Assembly: GCF_028736215.1 (NCBI RefSeq)
Contig: NZ_CP117883.1
Coordinates: 3,286,001 to 3,350,000, forward strand
DNA length: 64,000 nt
Reading direction: 5' to 3'
Source of the DNA: Mucilaginibacter sp. KACC 22773
GTDB taxonomy: Bacteria; Bacteroidota; Bacteroidia; Sphingobacteriales; Sphingobacteriaceae
In this document: positions 1 through 8,129 of the stretch, one piece after another
How positions within the stretch are numbered: the first letter of the stretch is position 1
How the letters are laid out: the number at the start of each line of letters is the position of its first letter
Notes under the pieces: generated by a model
What the model was told of the DNA's origin: nothing
The model's input: the letters and a program-made list of their open reading frames with translations, nothing else
The model's database searches: none
Program-made: the position numbers and the translations under genes

Positions 1-701
1 GCTACCAATGTTGCCAGAGCGCTAATGTAACCTTTGGGGATATCTTTTCGTGGGTCTTTAACTTCTTCGGCAACCATGGCCACGCCTTCTATGGCAAGGT
101 AAAACCATATGGCGAACGGAAGAGCGGCAAACACACCTCCCCAGCCAAAGGGCATTGGGTTACTCATGTAGTTACTCATTTTAAAATGAGGCGAAACTAT
201 ACCTAAATACAAAACCAATTCGGCAACCGCCAAAATGGTAATGAATACCGAAAATGCGGCAGATTCTTTTACCCCCAAACCATTAAGCAACAAAAATGCG
301 GCATTAAATACCAGGGCCGAGTGCATAACCGGGATTTCCGGGTATAAAAAATGGAGGTAACTCCCTAACGAAATTGCTATTGCCGGCGATGCAAAAAGAA
401 AATCGATAAGCGTGGCATAACCAGCTATTAAGCCACCAAATGGGCCCATGGCCCTGTAGCCATAAGCAAAGGCCCCGCCTGCATGCGGAATTGCCGTGGT
501 AAGTTCTGTGTAACTGAAAATGAACGTGATATACATCACCGTTATAACCACAGTGGCTATAAGCATCCCGATTGTACCGGCAACATCCCACCCAAAATTC
601 CAGCCGAAGTATTCACCAGAGATGACAAGCCCTACAGCTATCGCCCATAAATGGACTGGTTTTAAAACTCTCTTTAATTGCTCTGCCGGGGGGGTTGCCA
701 T
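1..701 (-). CDS. Ethanolamine permease-like APC transporter, C-terminus cut by the window edge
   Basis: About 233 residues can be read from an ATG at 701 to the window edge; no stop is reached, so the C-terminal half lies outside. The N-terminus (LKRVLKPVHLWAIAVGLVIS, then GEYFGWNFGWDVAGT) and the following ELTTAIPHAGGAFAYGYRAM segment are typical of ethanolamine permeases in the amino acid-polyamine-organocation family. About six membrane segments are present. The family imports ethanolamine or related amines by proton symport across the inner membrane. No eut genes are visible nearby, so the substrate is inferred from similarity only. A substrate linked to the D-amino-acid genes at 5-8 kb is possible but unproven. 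Confidence 0.82.
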   Translation of the reverse strand, partial: MATPPAEQLKRVLKPVHLWAIAVGLVISGEYFGWNFGWDVAGTIGMLIATVVITVMYITFIFSYTELTTAIPHAGGAFAYGYRAMGPFGGLIAGYATLIDFLFASPAIAISLGSYLHFLYPEIPVMHSALVFNAAFLLLNGLGVKESAAFSVFITILAVAELVLYLGIVSPHFKMSNYMSNPMPFGWGGVFAALPFAIWFYLAIEGVAMVAEEVKDPRKDIPKGYISALATLV

Positions 702-782
702 ACGTTTTGATTTGCCGCCATAAGATACTTATTGCGGGGCGAATATCAAAATTGACGTATGTTATAGAATTGTTAACCCGTT

Positions 783-864
783 AGTTCATTGGTTCATTGG
801 TTCATTGGTTCATTGGTTCATTGGTTCATTGGTTCATTGGTTCATTGGTTCATTGGTTCATTGG
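783..864. repeat. Octamer tandem array (GGTTCATT)9
   Basis: Nine perfect copies of GGTTCATT run from 791 to 862, preceded by one imperfect copy (AGTTCATT, 783-790). Three copies make 24 bases, so the open frame through it encodes an artificial 8-residue repeat. There are no unique spacers, so this is not CRISPR. Confidence 0.95.
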
Positions 865-902
865 AACGCGGGCATAGCGGGCAAAAGTTGTCGACGGCAT
901 CA

Positions 903-933
903 GACTTCCGAAGTTTTAGAAACTTCGGAAGTC
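903..933. repeat. Perfect 14-bp inverted repeat (hairpin)
   Basis: GACTTCCGAAGTTT at 903-916 and its exact complement at 920-933 are separated by three bases. No T-run follows on either strand, so it is a poor intrinsic terminator. It sits between the two oppositely oriented octamer arrays. Confidence 0.85.
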
Positions 934-973
934 TTTCGGCAACCGGACTGATGACTAACCTTCAGACCAGACC

Positions 974-1005
974 AATGAACTAATGAACCAATGAACCAAT
1001 GAACC
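974..1005. repeat. Inverted copy of the octamer array, (AATGAACC)n
   Basis: Four units (one imperfect, AATGAACT, then three perfect) of the reverse complement of the 783-864 word. The array stops two bases short of the TTA stop codon of the isomerase gene at 1008. Confidence 0.9.
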
Positions 1006-1007
1006 AA

Positions 1008-1940
1008 TTAAACCTTCAGCGTATTTTTCAAATACCCTATACTGCTGGTAATGCTTGCCAGCGGATCTTTCGGGCCATCGTGTTCAACGAAGAAATGTTT
1101 CATGCCGGCTGATTTTGCGGCTGCGAAGATTGGTTTAAAGTCGATTGTGCCGCTGCCTACGGGTAATATGGTTTTACGCTCGGTATCCAGATCTTTTACG
1201 TGCCAAAGCGGGAAACGGCCGGGATGTTGTTTAAACATTTCAACCGGGTCTTTTCCGCCTTTAACAGCCCAGGCCAGGTCCAGCTCCATTTTCACATTCC
1301 GGGGGTCGGTTTCGCTCAATAAAAGATCATAAGGAACCTTGCCGTCAACGGCATGAAACTCCATATCATGATTATGATAGGCAAATTGGATACCTACCTT
1401 TTTGGCGGCCTCCCCTGTTTTGTTCAATACTTCTATGGTCGATTTGATTTCTTCGAGCGTAGCAGTTGGCGAATTGGCGCAAACCAGGTATTTAACACCA
1501 CCTGCGGCTGCATCATCAACCAACTCCTGCATATTATCGCGCAGGTTTTTCATTGGAGGTATAACCATCGGTTTGCCATCGGCGCCGTTTGGCAATTTTG
1601 TTCCGGGAGGAAGTTTAAATGGTGCGCCTAACACGTGGTGCGACGTCCAGTTCATGCCCAGGTCATTTACCATGGCTTTAAACTCTTTGGGTGTCATACC
1701 ATAGTAGCCCCCTTTTTTGCTAAAGGCCGATTCCATGTCTTTAAAGCCAAGGGCTGCTATTTTGGTCAGCGTGCCTTTTACATCCTCGTCAATAACACCA
1801 AAAAAAGTGAATAGCTGTAAACCAATGGCATGCGGAGCAGCCATATTACTTAATAAGGAAGCAGCTTTGCCGGATAAGGCCATACCGCCAAGCATCAAAG
1901 CCCCGGTACTTTGGATAAATTTTCTCCTGTTGTAATTCAT
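1008..1940 (-). CDS. Exported sugar phosphate isomerase/epimerase (xylose isomerase-like TIM barrel)
   Basis: 310 residues. The N-terminus NRRKFIQSTGALMLGGMAL is a twin-arginine type signal, so the protein is probably exported folded to the periplasm. The rest is an AP-endonuclease-2 / xylose-isomerase-like barrel (IGLQLFTF near the start, AYHNHDMEF in the middle, KMELDLAW and WHVKDLD later), with His, Glu and Asp residues that bind a divalent metal in this fold. The family is annotated as sugar phosphate isomerase/epimerase, but exported Bacteroidota members usually act on free or oxidised sugars, and the substrate cannot be told here. It stands alone, 415 bp downstream of the GH63-like gene. 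The Tat signal fixes the start. Confidence 0.8.
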   Translation of the reverse strand: MNYNRRKFIQSTGALMLGGMALSGKAASLLSNMAAPHAIGLQLFTFFGVIDEDVKGTLTKIAALGFKDMESAFSKKGGYYGMTPKEFKAMVNDLGMNWTSHHVLGAPFKLPPGTKLPNGADGKPMVIPPMKNLRDNMQELVDDAAAGGVKYLVCANSPTATLEEIKSTIEVLNKTGEAAKKVGIQFAYHNHDMEFHAVDGKVPYDLLLSETDPRNVKMELDLAWAVKGGKDPVEMFKQHPGRFPLWHVKDLDTERKTILPVGSGTIDFKPIFAAAKSAGMKHFFVEHDGPKDPLASITSSIGYLKNTLKV

Positions 1941-2355
1941 GCTGATAATTTAGTTTTAAGTGGTACAGTAAATCTAAATAATAATTATCAGCAAATTAAA
2001 ACTTATTGTGTCTTTTTTACACATTAGCTCATATAATCATCTCCCGGCAGGCACAAGCTTATGATGTCGGAGAGATAAAAGCATCAAGTGACATCTTGTT
2101 TTTACTGCCTGATCCTGGTTAAAAACACAAACCACCAGCAACCGCTTTGGCCAACAGGCACATAAATGGGCGGCCTTTAATTTGCCCAAAACGTGAGTTT
2201 TATGTTAACCATGATAAAATACAAATAATTGGCTACCAAATGCTTATATAATATTTTATTCAAAATATGTTAAGTTATGTTAACCCAATTAAATGCTTTT
2301 ATGCGGCATTTACATTTGATTTTGGCGCTCGTAAAGCGCTGTCATCAGCAGGTGC
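1941..2355. other. Long intergenic stretch with a twin-GTTAAC element
   Basis: 415 bp between two minus-strand genes. The AT-rich element at 2204-2287 (own entry) is shared with 55411-55495. A TAGATTTA box on the minus strand at 1969-1976, about 29 bp before the isomerase start, resembles the Bacteroidota -7 box; no well-spaced -33 box was found. Nothing coding was seen. Confidence 0.6.
2204..2287 (-). repeat. Twin-GTTAAC element, copy 1
   Basis: Read on the minus strand it begins TGGGTTAACATAACTTAACA then TATTT (2287-2263), continues through about 50 AT-rich bases that include TTGG-TAG-CCAA, and ends in ATGGTTAACAT. The first 25 bases are identical to 55411-55435 on the plus strand. The two GTTAAC boxes are 75 bp apart here and 74 bp apart there. 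It starts 69 bp downstream of the glucosidase stop codon. Confidence 0.7.
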
Positions 2356-4953
2356 CTATTTATACAAACAATTAGCTATCAACCCTGTCCAGCCGGTTTG
2401 ATGGGAAGCCCCCAAACCCCTACCTGTATCACCGTCAAAATATTCGTAAAACAGTACATGGTCCTTAAAATGCGGATCAGTTTGCATTTTGTGATTTGCG
2501 CCAAATAATGGCCTGTACCCTTTATCATCGGGCAAAAACAGTTTAGAAACCCTGCTGTATAGTTCATTGGCTACTTCGGACAGGTTCATGAAATTACCCG
2601 ATCCGGTGGGGCATTCCACTTTAAAATCATCGCCGTAATATTTATAAAAACGCTGAAGGCTATCAATAATAAGGTAATTAATCGGCATCCAGATCGGGCC
2701 ACGCCAGTTACTGTTACCACCAAAAAGGCCGCTGTCGCTTTCGCCAGGTGTGTAGGCGATGCCAAAATCCACTCCGTTAACTGCTATTTTATAAGGATGA
2801 TCCAGGTGATATTTTGACAATGAGCGGATGCCATAATCGCTTAAAAATTCATTTTCATCCAGCATATATTTCAGCAGTGATTTCATTCTGTACCCACGCA
2901 ACAAACTGATAAGATGCTTGCCATTATTACTTGCCTCGTTCCAGCGCGAAACTAAGGAAGCCAAATCCGGCCGTTTTTCGGCAAACCATTTCATCCGTTC
3001 TTTAAATATAGGGCTGTCGGCTATATCTGCTTCATCCAAAACTTCGGTTGCAAATAACGGTATCAGGCCTACGATGCTTCTTACCCTCATTTTTACAGAG
3101 CCATCATCCGGGAAACGGATCTGGTCATAAAAAAAACCATCCTCATCATCCCAAAGTCCTTCATTGCTTTCGCCAAAGTTTGACATGGCCCCCACGATAT
3201 AAATAAAGTGCTCAAAAAACTTCGAAGCTATATCCTGGTATGCTTTATCGGTTTCCGCAAGCTCGGTTGCGATCCGCAACAAGTTAAGCGAGTACATCGC
3301 CATCCAACTGGTACCATCGGCCTGTTCCAGGTGTTGCCCGGATGGCAGACGGGTATTTCTGTCGAAAACACCGATATTATCCATACCAAGGAAGCCCCCC
3401 TCAAAGATATTGTTACCGGCTTCATCCTTACGGTTTACCCACCAGGTAAAATTGAGCATGAGTTTATGGAAAATCCTTTCTAAAAAGTACGTGTCGCCCT
3501 TTCCATTATTGGCTGCCTTATCGGTTTTATAAATATTCCAAACGGCCATAGCGTGCACCGGCGGGTTTACATCACTAAAATCCCATTCATAGGCCGGTAA
3601 TTGCCCATTGGGATGCATATACCAATCGCGGGTGAGTAGTATCAACTGATTTTTTGCGAATGCCATATCTATCGTCGCCAACGGCAGGCAATGGAAGGCC
3701 AGGTCCCAGGCGGCAAACCAGGGATACTCCCATTTATCGGGCATCGATATGACATCCTTGGTATTTAAATGTTTCCATTTGCTGTTGCGGGCATTTTCAC
3801 GCTGGGCAGGTGGCTCCGGCTGAGAAGGATCGCCGTTGAGCCACTGCCGAATGTCGGAATAATAAAATTGCTTATTCCAAAGCATCCCGGCAAAAGCCTG
3901 CCGTTGAATAAGGCATTTGTCAACATCATATTTATTACTATAAATATCTCCGTAAAACTGGTCGGCCTCGGTTAAACGTACATCAAATATATTGTCAAAG
4001 TCTTCAAAACTGTAATTAGCATCCGGCGAAAGCCTGAGCCTGATGGTAACACTTTGCCCGGCAGCAATATTTATATCATAATTAACAGCAGCCTTTGTAC
4101 CTGTTTTCTTTGGATTGATGGTGTCGGCCCCATGAACTATGTAATCATTAATACCATCTTTATGGTACTTGTGGCCACTATCAAAATTGTATAGTCGCTG
4201 CATATTGGTTTCATTATCGCAAAACAATACAGCCGGATCACCCTCGGTATGCAACCAAAGCTGTCCAAGATCTTCATGAAATATGCCGGTTACGCCGTTA
4301 CCATGGGCCGAAATTTGCGGTTTGTAATCATCAATACCCCAGCTCCAGGTATTACGGAACCATAGTGTAGGCATTACATTTAATGCAGCATCTTTATCGG
4401 ATCGGTTATAGACGGTAATTTTTACGAGGATATCATTTGGGTCATTCTTGGCGTATTCAGTAAAAACATCAAAATATTCGTTGTTATCAAAAATGCCGGT
4501 ATCCATCAGCTCAAACTCAGGATCGTTGCGTGTACGGCGCTTATTTTCGTTAACCAGCCAGGCGTAGGGAAACTCATTTTGCGGGTACTTGTACAAGGTT
4601 TTCATGTACGAGTGCGTTGGCGTACTATCCAGGTAATAGTATAATTCTTTTACATCCTCGCCGTGGTTTCCCTCGGGATTACTCAGCCCGAAGTAGCGTT
4701 CTTTGATGATGGGGTCTTTTTTATTCCAGAGAGAAATCGCGAAACAAAGGTTTTGCTGACGGTCGCAGATGCCTGCTATACCCTCCTCGCCCCAGCGATA
4801 GGCTTTGCTACGGGCCATATCATGAGTTATAAAGTTCCAGGCATCACCATTGGCACTGTAATCTTCCCTAACAGTACCCCATTGGCGGTCGCTCACATAG
4901 GGGCCCCACTTTTTCCAGGTTGCATCCTTTAATCTTGCTTGTTCTGCATTCAT
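2356..4953 (-). CDS. GH63-like glucosidase (MGH1-type alpha-glycosidase)
   Basis: 865 residues, no signal peptide, so probably cytoplasmic. It opens with RLKDATWKKWGPYVSDRQWG and TVREDYSANGDAWNFITHDM, the hallmark N-terminus of the bacterial GH63 / mannosylglycerate-hydrolase-like glucosidases. An (alpha/alpha)6 barrel follows, with WEYPWFAAWDLAFH near the middle and GLFGGNSNWRGPIWMPINYL near the C-terminus. The family hydrolyses terminal alpha-glucosyl or alpha-mannosyl bonds by inversion; the natural substrate of this group is poorly known. Length matches full family members and no defect is seen. The dipeptidase gene lies 99 bp upstream in the same direction, so co-transcription is possible. 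Confidence 0.82.
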   Translation of the reverse strand: MNAEQARLKDATWKKWGPYVSDRQWGTVREDYSANGDAWNFITHDMARSKAYRWGEEGIAGICDRQQNLCFAISLWNKKDPIIKERYFGLSNPEGNHGEDVKELYYYLDSTPTHSYMKTLYKYPQNEFPYAWLVNENKRRTRNDPEFELMDTGIFDNNEYFDVFTEYAKNDPNDILVKITVYNRSDKDAALNVMPTLWFRNTWSWGIDDYKPQISAHGNGVTGIFHEDLGQLWLHTEGDPAVLFCDNETNMQRLYNFDSGHKYHKDGINDYIVHGADTINPKKTGTKAAVNYDINIAAGQSVTIRLRLSPDANYSFEDFDNIFDVRLTEADQFYGDIYSNKYDVDKCLIQRQAFAGMLWNKQFYYSDIRQWLNGDPSQPEPPAQRENARNSKWKHLNTKDVISMPDKWEYPWFAAWDLAFHCLPLATIDMAFAKNQLILLTRDWYMHPNGQLPAYEWDFSDVNPPVHAMAVWNIYKTDKAANNGKGDTYFLERIFHKLMLNFTWWVNRKDEAGNNIFEGGFLGMDNIGVFDRNTRLPSGQHLEQADGTSWMAMYSLNLLRIATELAETDKAYQDIASKFFEHFIYIVGAMSNFGESNEGLWDDEDGFFYDQIRFPDDGSVKMRVRSIVGLIPLFATEVLDEADIADSPIFKERMKWFAEKRPDLASLVSRWNEASNNGKHLISLLRGYRMKSLLKYMLDENEFLSDYGIRSLSKYHLDHPYKIAVNGVDFGIAYTPGESDSGLFGGNSNWRGPIWMPINYLIIDSLQRFYKYYGDDFKVECPTGSGNFMNLSEVANELYSRVSKLFLPDDKGYRPLFGANHKMQTDPHFKDHVLFYEYFDGDTGRGLGASHQTGWTGLIANCLYK

Positions 4954-5052
4954 GAATGCAAAGTAGGCTTATTTGAAATAATTAACAGAATTGTAGGAGA
5001 TGTTTTACACGATGGTGAAAAAGACATCTAAATAAACCTGCTATTCGACATT

Positions 5053-6123
5053 TTACCCCCAGGCCTTCCTCAAAAACCTTAACCAGTTACCGTGCATCAT
5101 GTTTTCAATATCTACATCGGTATAACCTCGTTTTCTTAGCATATCCGGCACTTTTTGCAAATCGGCTATGGTCTCCAGGTCATATGGGCATTGCTCCCGG
5201 CCAAAGGCGCCGTCAAGATCGGTGCCCATACCTACATGCAGGGCATTGCCGGCTATCTGGCAAATATGATCGATATGATCTACCATCACCTCCATATTGC
5301 AATTCATCCCTTTGGGGGTTGATAGACCCCTCACCCATCCCGGTACCATCATCCAGGCATCCAATGCAGCGCCAATTACTGCACCGCGATCAACCAAAGC
5401 TTTAATCATCTCATCACTGTACTGCCTGTTGTGGTTTACCAGTGCGCGACAGTTGTTATGGCTGGCCCAAACGTGGCCGTTAAAGTGATCCAATGCCTCC
5501 CAAAAACTATCATCGCACAAATGAGTTGCATCCAAAATAATATTCAGACGCTCCATTTCTTTAAGCAGTTCATGCCCTTTTGGCCCCATGTAGCCGGTGG
5601 CATCTGTACCCTGGGCATACCTGCCAGGGCCATAATGCGCGGGTCCTACAGCCCGCAGCCCGTAATTGTAGGCGCGCTCCAAATGTTGTACCGTTATAAT
5701 CGAATCTGCGCCTTCCAAACTTAGGATATACCCTACGGCCTTAGTTTCTGTTGACTGGCCATCGTTCCAATATGTAAGGTGTTTCTCTAACGATGCCAGG
5801 TTATTCACCTGCACCATTTGGCCGGCATCTTCCATGGCCTTATACCAGGCTACCTGCCCCTGTGTTTGCGCCCAGGCCTGTTCGGGCGAGTGCCACCCGG
5901 GTAATGGATTACCGGGCGCTACATAACGGCCAATTTGTGTGGCTACCACCAAACCAATATTGCCTTTGCGCAATTCGGGCAAGGTAACAACTGCTTTGGC
6001 GCGGTCGGGTTTATCGGTAAGGCCTTCTTCGCGCTGGTTTAATTCGGCCAGCGGACGGGTCAGGTCGCGGTTCCACTCCAGCGCGTTCATGCTCAGGTCT
6101 AAATGGGCATCAATTACAAACAT
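5053..6123 (-). CDS. Membrane dipeptidase-like peptidase, family M19
   Basis: 356 residues without a signal peptide. The N-terminal IDAHLDL holds the His-x-Asp metal pair; SLEGADS carries the bridging Glu; LDATHLCDDSF and ASHNNCRALV give the two further His ligands, and GTDLDGAFG the C-terminal Asp. All metal ligands of the renal dipeptidase family are therefore present. M19 enzymes split dipeptides and tolerate a D-residue at the C-terminal position. The gene starts 12 bp after the stop of the D-threonine-aldolase-like gene, so the two are almost surely co-transcribed. This points to release of D-amino acids from dipeptides followed by their breakdown. Confidence 0.88.
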   Translation of the reverse strand: MFVIDAHLDLSMNALEWNRDLTRPLAELNQREEGLTDKPDRAKAVVTLPELRKGNIGLVVATQIGRYVAPGNPLPGWHSPEQAWAQTQGQVAWYKAMEDAGQMVQVNNLASLEKHLTYWNDGQSTETKAVGYILSLEGADSIITVQHLERAYNYGLRAVGPAHYGPGRYAQGTDATGYMGPKGHELLKEMERLNIILDATHLCDDSFWEALDHFNGHVWASHNNCRALVNHNRQYSDEMIKALVDRGAVIGAALDAWMMVPGWVRGLSTPKGMNCNMEVMVDHIDHICQIAGNALHVGMGTDLDGAFGREQCPYDLETIADLQKVPDMLRKRGYTDVDIENMMHGNWLRFLRKAWG

Positions 6124-6135
6124 ATTCTTTTATTG

Positions 6136-7269
6136 TCAGATGGTGATTTTACGGTCGCGGGCCAGGTTAAGCCATTCGCCGGTAAGTATATTATTTTCGA
6201 TGGTACAAACGCGTTCGTATAAAGCCACTGTTGGGCATACATGATGCGGGATACCGTAAAGCACATCGCCTATTTGGTAGCCATGGCCCTTACCCGCATC
6301 AACAACCAGGTGCTCTTCGCTTTGGCCAACAGGCACCAGTTGCGGTGCATTTAAAAAGTAAATTCGCTTTGCCAGTTCATTTTCGGCCGAAATAGATTTA
6401 TGCCCAACATCCAGGCAAAGTTTAGTAGCATCGGGCAGCGATACAACCCGTGTAACTACCAATACAGCGGGTAAAAAGGGTTGCTCAGGTATCTCCAGTT
6501 CATAGCCCCTGTCCCAATAAACAAAAGTACCCGGGCTACATTCTACAACAGACCTTTTGGAATGAATGGTAAACGTTGGCGAGCCACCGGCAATAATCAC
6601 CGGTTCGGGATAATCTTTTGCTTTCAGATCTTGTTGCAGCTTTAACACAGGCGCAAAACCGGCATCACAGCGCTCCTTCCGTTTTGCCACATCAACATCG
6701 TGAATATGGCCGTCGTAAGCATGCAAGCCAACGGGCGTAATCCCGGGCAATACCGCACAATCCATATACAACTGCAGTGCATCAAAACCGGGCGCAATGC
6801 CTGTACGGTTCATACCAACATTTAAATCGATATAAACATCAATGGTAATTTTACCAACTACTACAGCATCCGAAATTTCTTTGGCTGCTAAATCGTTATC
6901 AACTAAACACGAAAAGCGGGTTTGCGGGTAAGTATCTATTAATTTGATAAACCTATCCAGCTTAGGCCCTACAGGCTGATAAGCCAGCAAAACATCGGGT
7001 GCTTTACACATGCCCAGCAATTCTGCTTCAGCAATGGTAGCGCATTTAAATTTGTTAATTCCCGTATCCAGCAACAGCTGTGTAACCTCCTTGTTTTTGT
7101 AGGTTTTAATATGCGGGCGCAACCGCGCTACATCATCAATCATGGTTTTAAGCAGATTGATGTTGGCCTGTACCCTATCGGGATAAACAACCAAAGCCGG
7201 TGTATCCAGTTTATCTACGTTATCTATCGTGAACCAGTGGTGAGTGGTGAGTGGTGAGTGGTGAGTCAT
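6136..7269 (-). CDS. PLP enzyme of the D-threonine aldolase / D-serine dehydratase family
   Basis: 377 residues. An N-terminal alanine-racemase-like barrel carries RPHIKTYKNKE, where the Lys of the HIKTYK motif should bind PLP. The C-terminal domain ends with the metal-site pattern PHHVCPTVALYE. Family members cleave D-threonine to glycine and acetaldehyde or dehydrate D-serine; which reaction applies cannot be read from sequence. The only start in frame is the ATG at 7269. From it the first codons (MTHHSPLTTHH) are made by four copies of a 7-bp repeat, before the conserved body begins at WFTIDNVDKLDTPAL. Gain or loss of one repeat unit would put the gene out of frame. Confidence 0.85.
   Translation of the reverse strand: MTHHSPLTTHHWFTIDNVDKLDTPALVVYPDRVQANINLLKTMIDDVARLRPHIKTYKNKEVTQLLLDTGINKFKCATIAEAELLGMCKAPDVLLAYQPVGPKLDRFIKLIDTYPQTRFSCLVDNDLAAKEISDAVVVGKITIDVYIDLNVGMNRTGIAPGFDALQLYMDCAVLPGITPVGLHAYDGHIHDVDVAKRKERCDAGFAPVLKLQQDLKAKDYPEPVIIAGGSPTFTIHSKRSVVECSPGTFVYWDRGYELEIPEQPFLPAVLVVTRVVSLPDATKLCLDVGHKSISAENELAKRIYFLNAPQLVPVGQSEEHLVVDAGKGHGYQIGDVLYGIPHHVCPTVALYERVCTIENNILTGEWLNLARDRKITI
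7236..7263. repeat. Heptamer array (AGTGGTG)4 inside a coding start
   Basis: Four perfect AGTGGTG units followed by AGTC and the start codon (complement at 7267-7269) of the D-threonine-aldolase-like gene. The same heptamer forms a 14-copy array at 52706-52803. Confidence 0.95.
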
Positions 7270-7429
7270 GACCAGTTAAATGAATAGCAAACGAGTTTTT
7301 CTAAAGTCTGTATTTTGCCATTTGTTTTATAATAAATCCCATTGATTTGCGCCATCAAAAACGGTCCAAGTCGTCTTAAGATAGTTTTTATTTCCTCACC
7401 GCGTACCCATCTCCCCTCTAAAAAATTCT

Positions 7430-7458
7430 TGATACTTGATACTAACTACTTGATACTA
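7430..7458. repeat. TTGATACT word repeats
   Basis: Degenerate tandem copies of TTGATACT (TTGATACT, TGATACTAA, CTTGATACTAA) ending three bases before the stop codon of the RidA gene at 7462. They lie in the 192-bp gap between the RidA gene and the D-threonine-aldolase-like gene. Confidence 0.75.
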
Positions 7459-7461
7459 AAA

Positions 7462-7926
7462 TCAAACCAATTCAAATAAAGCTTCGATTTCAACCGGGAT
7501 ATTATCGGGTAGCGATCCCATGCCTACTGCGCTGCGCACGCCGATGCCATTTTCTTCGCCCCATATTTTGGCAAAAAGTTCGCTTGCCCCGTTAATGATG
7601 AAAGGATGTTTTTCAAAATCGGGTGTGCAGTTAACCATGCCTAATACTTTTATTACACGTTTTACCTTATCTAAACTGCCTATGTTGGCTTTTACGGTAG
7701 CCAGCATGGCTAAACCAACCTGGCGGGCAGCAAGCTTCCCATCTTCCATATTTATGGTATCGCCAATACGGCCTATAATCAGGGTACCATCATCCTGTAC
7801 CGTTCCGTGACCGGATAGGTAAAGGTATTTTCCATCAATTAAACATGGTTTATAAACGCCAAGCGGCTTTGGTGCTGGCGGCAGGTTTAAACCAAGCGCT
7901 GCAAAATTTTCTTCGGGAGTGTTCAT
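7462..7926 (-). CDS. RidA family protein (enamine/imine deaminase type)
   Basis: 154 residues, cytoplasmic, of the YjgF/YER057c/UK114 fold. The last third carries NGIGVRSAVGMGSLPDNIPVEIEALFEL, in which the Arg (RSAVG) matches the active-site Arg of the family. RidA proteins hydrolyse reactive 2-aminoacrylate and other enamine/imine products made by PLP enzymes such as serine and threonine dehydratases. The gene lies directly upstream of a PLP D-amino-acid enzyme, so a detoxifying role for that enzyme is a natural inference. A TAGATTTG box at 7955-7948 fits a promoter for the group. Confidence 0.85.
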   Translation of the reverse strand: MNTPEENFAALGLNLPPAPKPLGVYKPCLIDGKYLYLSGHGTVQDDGTLIIGRIGDTINMEDGKLAARQVGLAMLATVKANIGSLDKVKRVIKVLGMVNCTPDFEKHPFIINGASELFAKIWGEENGIGVRSAVGMGSLPDNIPVEIEALFELV

Positions 7927-7947
7927 ATTGTAAAACTATAGTATTTT

Positions 7948-7955
7948 CAAATCTA
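7948..7955 (-). promoter_or_regulatory. Putative -7 box TAGATTTG upstream of the RidA gene
   Basis: On the minus strand TAGATTTG matches the Bacteroidota TAnnTTTG element, 22 bp before the RidA start. No clear -33 TTTG is seen at the expected distance. Confidence 0.45.
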
Positions 7956-8080
7956 TAAATACTATTCATAAAGTTGAGAAAACATATTTAAAAATTTTAA
8001 AAACTTACGATATGGTAGTAAGACCATCGAAAACAACCCCCAAAAGCAACAAAGTAGGTTTCTGTTTGCCATAAAAACAA

Positions 8081-8109
8081 AAAAGCCGGGGATCTCAAAC
8101 CCGGCTTTT
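8081..8109 (-). terminator. Intrinsic terminator after the outer-membrane barrel gene
   Basis: AAAAGCCGGG at 8081-8090 pairs exactly with CCCGGCTTTT at 8100-8109 around a 9-base loop. Read on the minus strand the stem runs into TTTTTTGTTTTTA. It lies 20 bp past the stop of the barrel gene. Confidence 0.85.
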
Positions 8110-8129
8110 GCTTAAACCATGAATCAACT

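Larger units (their letters stand above)
702..1007. other. Gene-free stretch with inverted word arrays and a hairpin
   Basis: This 306-bp gap lies between two minus-strand genes. It holds an array of GGTTCATT at 783-864, a perfect 14-bp inverted repeat at 903-933, and a short array of the complementary word AATGAACC at 974-1005 that ends two bases before the stop codon of the next gene. A GTTAAC box occurs at 774-779. No convincing coding sequence was seen. Confidence 0.7.

Noticed and set aside
789..983. Open frame with an 8-residue VHWFIGSL repeat
   Set aside because: It is only the translation of the octamer array; the frame is open because three 8-bp units make 24 bases.
783..1005. CRISPR array or iteron-type origin
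   Set aside because: Words are 7-8 bp with no spacers, no cas genes are near, and no dnaA, rep gene or DnaA-box cluster accompanies them.
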